Of a DNA stretch of 64,000 nt, positions 27,638 through 35,888 are shown one piece after another; the stretch's first letter is position 1, and each line of letters begins with the position of its first letter. A program made the translations under genes and the position numbers. Origin of the DNA: Planctomycetaceae bacterium (GTDB taxonomy: Bacteria; Planctomycetota; Planctomycetia; Planctomycetales; Planctomycetaceae); the NCBI GenBank assembly GCA_019636285.1, contig JAHBXV010000018.1:1-64000 (forward strand), given 5' to 3'. The notes below the pieces were generated by a model. The model was not told the origin of the DNA and ran no database searches. It worked only from the letters and a program-made list of their open reading frames with translations.

Positions 27638-28513
27638 ATGAGCACGTTCCCGATCGAATCGCTGCTGCTGACCGTCGTCCGGATCACCACCAAACAGGGA
27701 GAGACGGTCCTCACCAATGCGACTGGCTTTTTCTTCGAACGGGATGGCCGGGTCTTTCTGGTGACGAATCGGCATGTGATCGTTGACGAGCCCACGGAAC
27801 ATCACCCGGACAGCCTTGATCTGGCTCTTCACGTCTCCGAAGGCAATATCGCTGAAATCGTTTCCGTCAACATTCCGCTGTTCGAGGGTGGCAAACCGAT
27901 CTGGCGCGAGGCGACGGACAGCGGCGGACTGATTGATGTCGTCGCGGTCGCGTTGAGTCCCGACCAGCTTCCTGAAACCACGGTCTACCGCGCTTTCACG
28001 TCCGACCATCTGGTCGAAGAGCTCGATGAAGTCGAAGTGGGAACATCGCTGCTGGTCGTCGGTTTCCCGTTGGGATTTCATGACACGCTGCATCATCTGC
28101 CCGTCGCCCGCCAGGCGGTGATCGCCTCGTCATTCGGCATGCGATTCCAGGGAACTGGATGCTTTCTGACCGACGCGCGCACCCACCGCGGTATTAGCGG
28201 AGCCCCGGTGGTCGCGCGCTTCTCCGATCGCCGCGGACGTTCTTCGCTGCCGTACCTCCTGCTGGGAATTCACGCGTCGCGCATCGACATGACGACTCGG
28301 GATCAGGAGCAGGACGAAGCCCTCGGGTTGAATTGCGCCTGGTATTCCGACGTCCTTGGCACCCTCACGGAGGATCCGCCGCAAGACATACCATCGCCGG
28401 AACCGTCTCCCGAGGACACGGTTTCATCGGCGCCTTCGACCACTCCCGCACCAATCGCGGCTTCGCCCGTTCCCGCGCCGTCCAAGTCTTCCGAATCGCC
28501 AGCGACCACCTGA
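27638..28513 (+). CDS. cytoplasmic trypsin-like serine protease (Trypsin_2 type)
   Basis: A chymotrypsin-fold protease domain fills residues 5-225 with a complete triad: His46 in LVTNRHVIV, Asp100 in GLIDVVAVAL and Ser187 in RGISGAPVV. There is no signal peptide or membrane segment. The C-terminal ~50 residues are Pro/Ser/Thr-rich and probably disordered. Such stand-alone proteases occur in stress or defence contexts, but no partner is adjacent. Its stop lies 14 bp from the convergent hybrid kinase stop. ATG 27638 is preferred to TTG 27629; neither has a good ribosome site. A GAAAATTTTC palindrome (27612-27621) lies just upstream. Confidence 0.87.
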   Translation: MSTFPIESLLLTVVRITTKQGETVLTNATGFFFERDGRVFLVTNRHVIVDEPTEHHPDSLDLALHVSEGNIAEIVSVNIPLFEGGKPIWREATDSGGLIDVVAVALSPDQLPETTVYRAFTSDHLVEELDEVEVGTSLLVVGFPLGFHDTLHHLPVARQAVIASSFGMRFQGTGCFLTDARTHRGISGAPVVARFSDRRGRSSLPYLLLGIHASRIDMTTRDQEQDEALGLNCAWYSDVLGTLTEDPPQDIPSPEPSPEDTVSSAPSTTPAPIAASPVPAPSKSSESPATT

Positions 28514-28527
28514 TTCGGGGCACCGCG

Positions 28528-31500
28528 TCATCCGTTTGTCGATGTTTGGGGGGACTCTTGAAATTGCTGACGAAGCGTGGAGTGCCATTGGAGCAGGGCG
28601 ACCAACTGGTCCAGGCTGACTGGCTTCGTCAGATGTTCATCGAAGCCGGCTTCAAGGGCCGCCGCGCGGTCCGTTTCTTGTCCATATCCGGTCAGGGCCA
28701 CCAGGACCGGCCTCGCGACATTTTCCTGCTCACGGATCCGGCGCGCCAATTCGTAGCCGCTCATATCGGGCATGCCGATATCGGAAATAACCAGTTCCGG
28801 CTGGAACTGCGAGATTGCCGACAGGGCCGATTCCCCATCACCGGCGATTTCCACGGTCTGCCCCAGCGATCGCAACAGTTTTTCGAGGAGGTGGACTGCC
28901 GCCCGGTTGTCGTCGACCACGAGAATTCGACGCGGAACCGGTGAATCGCTCGGCTCTGGACGCAAGGTATCGGATGGCTGTGCATCAAGAGGAGTTTCCA
29001 GCAAGGGAAGCCGAACCGTGAACGTGCTTCCCCGGTTAGTCCCCTCGCTGGAAACACTGATCTGGCCGTGATGCAGGTCAACCAGTGTCTTGGCGAGCGT
29101 CAGACCAATTCCGAGCCCTCCCTGCGATCGCGTGTGTGACGCGTCGACTTGCGCGAAGAGCTCAAAAATCTCGTCCATCTTTTCCGCGGGAATTCCAATC
29201 CCATTATCTTTGACCGTGATGATCCCCTCGCCCTGGTCGGACATGAGGGTGAGTTCGACACGCCCGCCAGGGGACGTGTACTTGGCCGCATTGATCAGCA
29301 GGTTCGAGACAACCTGGGCGAGCCGAACCGCGTCGCCAGTCACATGGAGAGGTTCCTCCGGCAATTTCACGATCAGTTCGTGGTTCGACGCCTCGCACAA
29401 CGGGGTTGCCGTCTCCATGGCCTGTCGCATGATGGCTTGAAGACAACATCGGGTCAGTTGCAGATGAAGCTTGCCGCGTGAAATCCGGGAGACATCGAGC
29501 AGGTCGTCGACCAGCTGCTTCAGTTGACCGCACTGCCGCAGAATCAGGTCGGCCGTCTCGGCAACCTGCGCGGAATCGTTCGGCCGAAGGGCAATCAATT
29601 GCGTGCCGGATGTCAGAGCCGAAAGCGGATTGCGGAGTTCATGTGCCAGAAGCGCCAAGAACTGGTCTTTCCGTCGATCGGATTCGCGGATTTCCTCGTG
29701 CAGCCGCGCGCGTTCCAGAGAAACCGAGGCCATTTGCGCCAGCTGCACCAGAACCGCTTCATCGTCCGACGTGAATGGCCCGAGCAGCTTGTCCTGCAAC
29801 TCGATCAGACCCATATTGCGACCGTCTTGGCCAATCAGCGGTGCCGCCAGCCATTCGCCCGGCTCAAAGGCAAACGGAATGGAGTCTGTTTCAGTCGGCG
29901 TAGGCGGCGAGTCGCCGCTCCCGGTCAATCGAATCGGCCGATTCGTCCGGCACACCTGCTCGCGCAGCGCATCCCACTCAGCCGAGCGAATTGGCGACAC
30001 GTCGCCGGTTTCCACGTCGTCGGTCGCTCTCAAATCGCCCGTCTGCGAGACATCGTGAAGACGCCGGGTTTCCGCAGCGCGGGCTTGCAGAAGTTCGCGC
30101 GCCCCCGCTGTCACGACATCGAGAATCTCAGCGACATCCTGGGCCGCGCTCAGGTTCCCCGCGAGCGTCGCCAGCCCTTGTTGCTGCTCGGACCAGATCC
30201 GCGTCGATTCCTCCGTCTGAACCCGGGACGTAATGTCCTCGTGAGAGATCACCACGCGAACCGATTCGCCGCTCTCATATCGATTCGCCCGAATTTGAAA
30301 CCATCGCTCCGAAGTCCCGAAGTGGCGAGGATACTCCATCGTGAATGAGGGTGCCCGCCCTTCGAGAACGCCGAGAATTCCCGCGACAGGCGTTTCGACA
30401 TCCGTCCGCTCATCGGTGAGTTCGGGAATGCAGATGTCCAGATAGCTCTGACCGACGCCATGATCCGTCAGTTGCAGGCCATTCGCGTCGGCAAAGTCAC
30501 GCCAGGCTTGATTGACCGCCAATATCACGCCGCTTTCATCGACCACCGCGATCTGGCTCGAAAGTCCGTCCAACGACGAACGCAGAAATTCCCAGGAGGC
30601 CGCCAGTTCCTGCTCGGTATGCTTCCGATCGGTAATATCGACCCCGGAAGGAATGACGAACAAAAGTCGGTCATCCTCGAAAACCGGTTGCAGCATCAGG
30701 TCGATCGTCAGTCGCTTGGTTCCGGTCACGCGCATTTCGACGTCATGACGAATCACTTCACCAGCGGCGGCTCGTTCGAAGTCCTGGCGCAACTGCTGGC
30801 GCGCTTCGTCATTGTCCGACCACCATGGGCAATCCCAGAATTTTTGCCCGATTACGTCGTCGCGCGACAGACTGGCCGCGAGCAACGGCGTCCGGTTCGC
30901 CTCAATGAGCGTTCCATCGGGGGCAATGATTCCGACGAACGCGAGAACCGAGTCGATCACGCGTCGCAACCGCCCCTCGCTTTCGCGAACCCGCTGCTCG
31001 GCCTCTCGCTGCTCCGTGATGTCGGTATTCGTGCCGAACCAGAGTCGGATTCGCCCATGTTCGTCCCGAACGGGCAGCATCCGGCTCAGATGCCAGCGGA
31101 ACTCGCCATCGTGCCGGCGGATGGGAAACGTATCTTCCCACGGTTCGCCAGTCGCGAAGGAGCGATTCAACGACTCGACGACATGGGGAAGCTCCAGCGG
31201 GTCATGGACCGACTGCCAGCCCCAGCCGCTCATCTGTTCGAACGTCGTTCCCGTGTAGGCAAACCAGCGCTCGTTATACCAGAAGATGTAGCCGTCCGGA
31301 CGAGCCATCCATGCCAGTTGGGGAATCGAGTTCGACAGCGTCCGGAACAATTCCTCGCTCTGATTCCGCGCTTCTTCGATTCGTCGGCGTTCGATGAACT
31401 GCGAGAGTTTCGCGGCCAGCAGTTCCAGTTCGGCGAAAGTCAGCTCGCTAAGGGGACTCGCCGCGTAGACCGCCAGGACACCGATCAAACGATCCTCGAT

Positions 31501-32928
31501 CTGCAACGGATACGCGGCAACAACCGCGGGGGCCGCCGCGCCGGGTCCGGCCGCGACCATGCCCTCCATGTCATGCGATTCCACTCGCGATTGCAGCTTT
31601 TGCCGGAGGCTGACTGCCCGGGCGATCACCGAATGCGAGTCCTCACGGCCAACTGTCGCCGGTAATTTCCAGCCACCAGAAGTCGAACCGGCACGCAATT
31701 CCAGTTGCGACGACGAAGCATGAACCACCCATAACCCAACTCCCGAAGCCGGCAATTGGGAATGAACCTTCTGAACGCACTGCTCGAGCTGCCGGTCGGT
31801 CTGGCCTCCTCGAGTGATCAGCATGCCGACATCCGCCCGAAGAGCGATCAGACGGGTTCGTTCCAGCCGCGCCTGCTCGGGCTGCTCCTCGGCCAACCGC
31901 GGATTCAGGACGATCACCACGCCGGTCACATCCCCCATTCGATCGCGGACCGGCGTGCACCGCATCACGACCGCCTGCTCCACGCCATCGTCCCGAACGA
32001 GCAACACCGGCTCGCCAAGCCCCTGGGCTCGGCCGGTTGCGATCACTTTTTCGATTGGGGCAAGCACCGCTTCGCGCGTGATCTCATCGCGCAGAAACAA
32101 GACTTCCTCGACCAATCGTCCACGCGCCGTTTCCTCGGGCTGGCCGCTCAGCATCGTTGCCGCCGAATTCCATTGCAGGACGCGATGCTCCGAATCGACC
32201 GTCAGCACGGCATCGGCGATGCTGCCCAGCGTCACGTCGAGTTGCTCTCGTTCGGCGAACAGACTGGCCTGTTGTTGCTCGGCGGCGGAAACATTTCGCC
32301 GAATCAGGACAATCACGCCGGTGAGCAGACACAAACCTAAGACCAGGTGTCCCAGGGCGCTTCCCAGGGCAAACAACAAAGTCCGCCGCACATCGCGCTC
32401 GCGAACGCTCAAAAGTCGCTGTTCTTCCCGTCGGATATCACCGACTGTCTCGCGAATCTTCTGCAGCCAATCGTTTGTCGCAAACGCCGCGGACGTCGCA
32501 TCGTCGCGACTGACGCCATTCCGAAGGTCTTCGATCCCGCCATTCAGTTCATTCTGCAGCTCGGCGATCGAGTGCTCCACGTCGGCGACACGCTCCTGTT
32601 GGCTGACTCGATCGACCGTCGCCTGGCGAAGCTGTTCGACGCTCTCGGGAAGCCGCTCGTTCGACTTGTTATATGCGTCCAGAAAACCCGCGTCCCTGCT
32701 CAGCAGATATCCCTGCTGAAAAACCGCGAGGTCGGTTGCCTCTCGAAGAACCTCGGCGGCAATCCGATCGACTTCGTAGGTGTGCGCCACCCAGGACGAA
32801 TTCACATTCAGCGACTGAATGTTTCGATAGATGATCGACGTCCCCACCGCTTGCAAAGCGATGACCAGTCCGATGCCAATAATGACGCCACGATCGAGGG
32901 TGGGACGCAATTCCGCCTGAACCTTCAT
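28528..32928 (-). CDS. hybrid sensor histidine kinase: CHASE3, PAS, GAF, three PAS, GAF, HisKA, HATPase, REC
   Basis: The 1466-residue protein begins with a membrane helix (GVIIGIGLVIALQAVGTSIIY), a CHASE3 extracytoplasmic domain (about 36-185) and a second helix (GHLVLGLCLLTGVIVLI). Then follow PAS (about 225-340), GAF (about 360-520), three PAS modules (LFRTLSNSIPQLAWMARPDG, RVIDSVLAFVGIIAPDG, LRSSLDGLSSQIAVVDESG) and a second GAF. HisKA has phospho-acceptor His1096 in LLAHELRNPLSAL. A HATPase_c domain and a C-terminal receiver with Asp1383 (VISDIGMPDMSG) end the protein. The 5' end of its mRNA can fold a hairpin over the ribosome site (32931-32960). It is divergent from the ANTAR regulator gene. 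Confidence 0.95.
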   Translation of the reverse strand: MKVQAELRPTLDRGVIIGIGLVIALQAVGTSIIYRNIQSLNVNSSWVAHTYEVDRIAAEVLREATDLAVFQQGYLLSRDAGFLDAYNKSNERLPESVEQLRQATVDRVSQQERVADVEHSIAELQNELNGGIEDLRNGVSRDDATSAAFATNDWLQKIRETVGDIRREEQRLLSVRERDVRRTLLFALGSALGHLVLGLCLLTGVIVLIRRNVSAAEQQQASLFAEREQLDVTLGSIADAVLTVDSEHRVLQWNSAATMLSGQPEETARGRLVEEVLFLRDEITREAVLAPIEKVIATGRAQGLGEPVLLVRDDGVEQAVVMRCTPVRDRMGDVTGVVIVLNPRLAEEQPEQARLERTRLIALRADVGMLITRGGQTDRQLEQCVQKVHSQLPASGVGLWVVHASSSQLELRAGSTSGGWKLPATVGREDSHSVIARAVSLRQKLQSRVESHDMEGMVAAGPGAAAPAVVAAYPLQIEDRLIGVLAVYAASPLSELTFAELELLAAKLSQFIERRRIEEARNQSEELFRTLSNSIPQLAWMARPDGYIFWYNERWFAYTGTTFEQMSGWGWQSVHDPLELPHVVESLNRSFATGEPWEDTFPIRRHDGEFRWHLSRMLPVRDEHGRIRLWFGTNTDITEQREAEQRVRESEGRLRRVIDSVLAFVGIIAPDGTLIEANRTPLLAASLSRDDVIGQKFWDCPWWSDNDEARQQLRQDFERAAAGEVIRHDVEMRVTGTKRLTIDLMLQPVFEDDRLLFVIPSGVDITDRKHTEQELAASWEFLRSSLDGLSSQIAVVDESGVILAVNQAWRDFADANGLQLTDHGVGQSYLDICIPELTDERTDVETPVAGILGVLEGRAPSFTMEYPRHFGTSERWFQIRANRYESGESVRVVISHEDITSRVQTEESTRIWSEQQQGLATLAGNLSAAQDVAEILDVVTAGARELLQARAAETRRLHDVSQTGDLRATDDVETGDVSPIRSAEWDALREQVCRTNRPIRLTGSGDSPPTPTETDSIPFAFEPGEWLAAPLIGQDGRNMGLIELQDKLLGPFTSDDEAVLVQLAQMASVSLERARLHEEIRESDRRKDQFLALLAHELRNPLSALTSGTQLIALRPNDSAQVAETADLILRQCGQLKQLVDDLLDVSRISRGKLHLQLTRCCLQAIMRQAMETATPLCEASNHELIVKLPEEPLHVTGDAVRLAQVVSNLLINAAKYTSPGGRVELTLMSDQGEGIITVKDNGIGIPAEKMDEIFELFAQVDASHTRSQGGLGIGLTLAKTLVDLHHGQISVSSEGTNRGSTFTVRLPLLETPLDAQPSDTLRPEPSDSPVPRRILVVDDNRAAVHLLEKLLRSLGQTVEIAGDGESALSAISQFQPELVISDIGMPDMSGYELARRIREQENVARPVLVALTGYGQETDRAAALEAGFDEHLTKPVSLDQLVALLQWHSTLRQQFQESPQTSTNG

Positions 32929-32930
32929 AG

Positions 32931-32960
32931 CGGTCGCCTCCCGATACAGTGGGGCGACCG
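32931..32960 (-). promoter_or_regulatory. leader hairpin over the ribosome site of the hybrid kinase
   Basis: On the minus-strand transcript CGGTCGCC (32960-32953) pairs perfectly with GGCGACCG (32938-32931). The ribosome site GGGAGG lies at the loop/stem junction with its last two G in the stem, 8 nt before the ATG at 32928. This would limit kinase translation unless opened. Confidence 0.5.
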
Positions 32961-33209
32961 GTCAGATCGAAATCCCTGCCTCTGCTTCTGGCCCTCCGGC
33001 CAATCGCCAGGCACTCCGAATTCCAGCATACGCGGCCGAGTCCTCGCGATCACCTTCAGCGTCGTCCCAAAGCAGGACCAGGTATTCGGACGGATTCCCG
33101 GATCGTGGAAACGGAATGCGCGCTCTTTTTTGGAGGAGAGTCGTCGCGTATCTTCTCGGGAGGCAATGGGCTCCGAGGTGCTAGGTTTTCGAGGCCATCT
33201 GGTTAGAGA

Positions 33210-33803
33210 ATGACGACAAATCCACCGCTGAAGATCGCGCTGGCTCACGGCATGGCCGATGCCCGCGAGGCCATTCACGCAGCCCTGGTTCTCTCGCGGT
33301 ACGAAGATATCTGGATGTGCCGGACGGGGGCCGAACTCATCGCCACCTCGCTCGAGCACGAACCCGATCTCATCATTACGGGCGTTGACCTGCCCGACAT
33401 GGATGGCCCCAGCGCCCTCATCGAAATCAGCCAGACCCTGACGATTCCCGCGATCGTCGTGACTTGGCAGCGATCGCTGGAACTGGTGCAGCGGTCGCTC
33501 GAAGATCATGTCATGGCCTACCTGCTGGAACCGGTCAAGCCCGAGGAAATTGTTCCGACAATTTTCCTCGTGATCCGCCGCTTCGAGCAGCTCAAGGAGC
33601 TCGAAGCCGAAAATCAGTCGCTGAAGCAGGCCCTGTCCGACCGCAAAGTGATCGAGCGCGCCAAGGGGTTCCTGATGAAGCAGCACGGGCTCGATGAGGA
33701 AGCCGCTTACAAGCAACTCAGGCGTCAGGCAACGGATAACCGCATTCGAATGGTCGAGGCGGCCCAACAGGTGTTGTCGGACGACCAACCACCCGACGAG
33801 TGA
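33210..33803 (+). CDS. ANTAR-domain RNA-binding regulator with degenerate (pseudo) receiver
   Basis: Residues 7-120 have a receiver fold and 138-192 an ANTAR domain (ALSDRKVIERAKGFLMKQHGLDEEAAYKQLRRQATDNR), which in AmiR, NasR and EutV binds RNA hairpins to prevent termination. The receiver lacks its active site. The acidic pair is Ala12-His13, the phospho-Asp position is Gly58 (PDLIITGVDLPDMDG), and the conserved Lys is Glu107 (LLEPVKPEE); only Thr85 remains. It should therefore not be controlled by phosphorylation, like AmiR. A long coiled linker (RFEQLKELEAENQSLKQ) precedes ANTAR. Divergent from the large hybrid kinase, 281 bp apart. Confidence 0.92.
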   Translation: MTTNPPLKIALAHGMADAREAIHAALVLSRYEDIWMCRTGAELIATSLEHEPDLIITGVDLPDMDGPSALIEISQTLTIPAIVVTWQRSLELVQRSLEDHVMAYLLEPVKPEEIVPTIFLVIRRFEQLKELEAENQSLKQALSDRKVIERAKGFLMKQHGLDEEAAYKQLRRQATDNRIRMVEAAQQVLSDDQPPDE

Positions 33804-34256
33804 TCCACCCGACGAGGTCACCCGTCGCGAGGGCGATCGTTTCACCGAATCTGATTGATCCGCTTCGGACACTATTGCCGCGCCATTTGACCGCTACCGG
33901 AAACTGAACGACACTCGCCGTGTCACATCAGCTCAGGAACGATCGGGCTGCCATAGGCCGACGGTATCCATGAACGTTCTGATTTGAACCTCTGAAAGCA
34001 TACGGACAGAAGAACGAGCGGTCAATCTGATTGGCAGAGCCGGTAGCCCCGCGACGTTTGAAGCGCGCTCGCTTTCGTGCGGAGCCGAGCGAGAGCGGCC
34101 GACAACATTCACGGCTCTTCCTGGCTTTTCACATGGTCCTACAGGGAAACCCGGGCTGGTTGAATTGCCGCGAGAGCAATCCCGATCGACCGGCGAATTC
34201 CGGCTGCGAGAGCCCACGGTTGCGACCAGCCTCCCATCAGAACCAACTGTCCTCAA
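33804..34256. other. gene-free stretch
   Basis: About 450 bases between the convergent ANTAR and lipid kinase genes. Short open frames on both strands lack plausible composition or ribosome sites. A few weak GC-rich hairpins are present, with no T-run terminator and no tRNA-like fold. Confidence 0.6.
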
Positions 34257-35162
34257 TCATCCAGTCATCGAAGCATCGCAAACAATTGGAATTCGCCGGG
34301 CTTCGACTCGAACTTCAAAGGGGCCTTCCGTGACGACATCCCCATCAATGGTCACGGGCATCGGCTGGCGAGCCTTCACGCTGACGTGACGGACTTGCCG
34401 ATGAAGGACCAGTGGATGCTCCAGAAAGTCATGGAAAACATAGTCTCTGGCCAGCGCCATCATGTCCGTCGGAGATCCGTCGAGAATGGCTACCACGTCG
34501 ACCAATCCGTCATCGATCCGAGAACTGGGAGCGACCGAGAGCCCTCCACCCGAGGTTCGGCCATTGGCGATGAACAAATTGAAAATCGACAAGTCTTGAA
34601 GTTCATCATCCAGCTTGAGCCGCGCCTCGAAGGTCTCGAGATTGCCAATCATGTCGACCACGCCCCGTAGATAGCTATAAGGGCCCCACTTTTCCTTCGT
34701 TTCCGCTGTCAGGGCTTCCAGATACCGTCCCGTATTTCCACCGGTGCACATATTCGCGATCACATGCCGTCCCGTTTCGCATTCCATGTGGACCAGGTCC
34801 AGGCGACTGGCTTCTCCTCCCAGGACAGCCTCGACGGCCTGCTCGGGTTCGAGCGGCATTCCGAGCGTTCTTGCCAGATCGTTGCCGGTCCCCAGAGGCA
34901 GGACGGCGAGACTCACGTTCGGGTTATCGAGGCTCGCTAACGCTTCCAGGACAACATTCACCGTGCCGTCTCCCCCCGCCGCCACGACGCGCCGACACCC
35001 ACAGGCCACGCCGTCTCGAATCGCGCTCTTCGCCGAGGCCGGCGAGTTCGATTCAACAAGTCGCACGCCATCCTTGCTGATGAGTTCGTCTCGCAACGAT
35101 CCCGTCTTTTTGCATCCGCTGGCCGAAGGATTCCAGATCACCAGGGTGAACCCGCTCATCAT
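34257..35162 (-). CDS. diacylglycerol/lipid kinase family protein (YegS-like)
   Basis: The DAGK catalytic domain shows LVIWNPSASG (phosphate loop), VVAAGGDGTVNVV (the signature GGDGT) and AVLPLGTGNDLARTLG, followed by the beta-sandwich C-terminal half with IDDGLVDVVAI and TIDGDVV. Such enzymes phosphorylate diacylglycerol or related lipids from the cytoplasmic face; about 300 residues is the normal bacterial length. Two adjacent ATG codons (35162 and 35159) begin the protein with AGGG just upstream; an upstream TTG is less likely. Its placement in a stress-signalling island is consistent with membrane maintenance, which is inference. Confidence 0.93.
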   Translation of the reverse strand: MMSGFTLVIWNPSASGCKKTGSLRDELISKDGVRLVESNSPASAKSAIRDGVACGCRRVVAAGGDGTVNVVLEALASLDNPNVSLAVLPLGTGNDLARTLGMPLEPEQAVEAVLGGEASRLDLVHMECETGRHVIANMCTGGNTGRYLEALTAETKEKWGPYSYLRGVVDMIGNLETFEARLKLDDELQDLSIFNLFIANGRTSGGGLSVAPSSRIDDGLVDVVAILDGSPTDMMALARDYVFHDFLEHPLVLHRQVRHVSVKARQPMPVTIDGDVVTEGPFEVRVEARRIPIVCDASMTG

Positions 35163-35504
35163 CAACCCTCGCAAGGAATCGAACAACGGGCAACAACCGC
35201 GCGGCTGTTTGCGAACGTCGTCTCATTCAGAGAGAACCATCTCGCGAATCGAGTACCGGTTCTCCGAATTCTTCGTAAGTCGTGGACACGATGGTGATTT
35301 AGCCATTTGGCGGTTCTCGGATTAGCCACCGCGATTCTCTTTTGCAAGGGCCGCCTGCCCAATCGCCGCCCTCGCTGAGCGTCCATCGACCATGATTCCA
35401 CCCGGTCCGTCTGGACGATCGGGTTCGTTCGACAGACTGAACCAACGTGGAACCTGATTGGCGTGACACAAGTTACGCAAACGGCAGCCTACCGGACTTG
35501 AGAA

Positions 35505-35520
35505 TGGCACGGTCCTTGCA
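35505..35520 (+). promoter_or_regulatory. sigma-54 (-24/-12) promoter, perfect consensus
   Basis: TGGCACGGTCCTTGCA equals the RpoN consensus TGGCACG-N4-TTGCA with exactly 10 bp between GG and GC. Start expected near 35531. No protein gene follows on this strand; the tandem hairpins do. Confidence 0.85.
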
Positions 35521-35530
35521 AGACAGAGAC

Positions 35531-35680
35531 TGCCAGAGATGGTTATGCCAGGGTGTTGCTTGATGCGGCGACATCCTGGCAGTTTGTGCGGCCAATTGGC
35601 GAATCGGACAGGCCAAGGTTGTCCTGTTCGATTCGAGTATCGGAGGGCGATTGTGTGCTCGCGAAACGCGGACACATTCG
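35531..35680 (+). ncRNA. candidate sigma-54-dependent structured RNA
   Basis: Starting about 15 nt after the predicted start, hairpin 1 (35546-35559 with 35568-35581) has 14 consecutive pairs around an 8-nt loop. Hairpin 2 (35600-35612 with 35623-35635) has 13 pairs around a 10-nt loop. A weaker third (35655-35675) has a CGCG-AAA-CGCG core. The three imperfect positions in hairpins 1 and 2 are all G.U pairs in the + strand RNA and would be A.C mismatches in the opposite RNA, which supports the + strand as the folded product. The 3' end is not defined: no T-run follows, so the end given is approximate. An ATG at 35539 opens a frame that runs into the antisense of the kinase gene; it is not protein-like. 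Confidence 0.55.
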
Positions 35681-35888
35681 TCACGGCACCGCACCGGTCC
35701 AGATGGGGAAGGGGGGGTGACCCAGAAATGGTTCTCACCACGCCCGTCTTCGTCCCGACCGGTGCGGCCGGAGAGGATCTAAGGCCTCGCGCGTTCGTAC
35801 CGTCGCCACGCGAAAAGTCGTGTAAATTCCCGAGTCACACATACGCCATGGTCAACCAGCCTGTTTCGCCACAGCGAAGCACGGAGAA

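Larger units (their letters stand above)
35163..35888. other. long gene-free stretch carrying a sigma-54 promoter and structured RNA candidate
   Basis: About 700 bases with no convincing protein gene. The first ~340 bases are the lipid kinase upstream region with nothing distinctive apart from a GATTTAGCCA/GATTAGCCA direct repeat (35299-35332). The second half holds the sigma-54 promoter and hairpins listed separately, then a G-rich segment running to the stop of the second hybrid kinase. Confidence 0.7.

Noticed and set aside
33933-34333. Open frames of about 100 codons between the ANTAR and lipid kinase genes, and a possible tRNA
   Set aside because: No ribosome sites, no family resemblance, and no cloverleaf or CCA-type end could be drawn.
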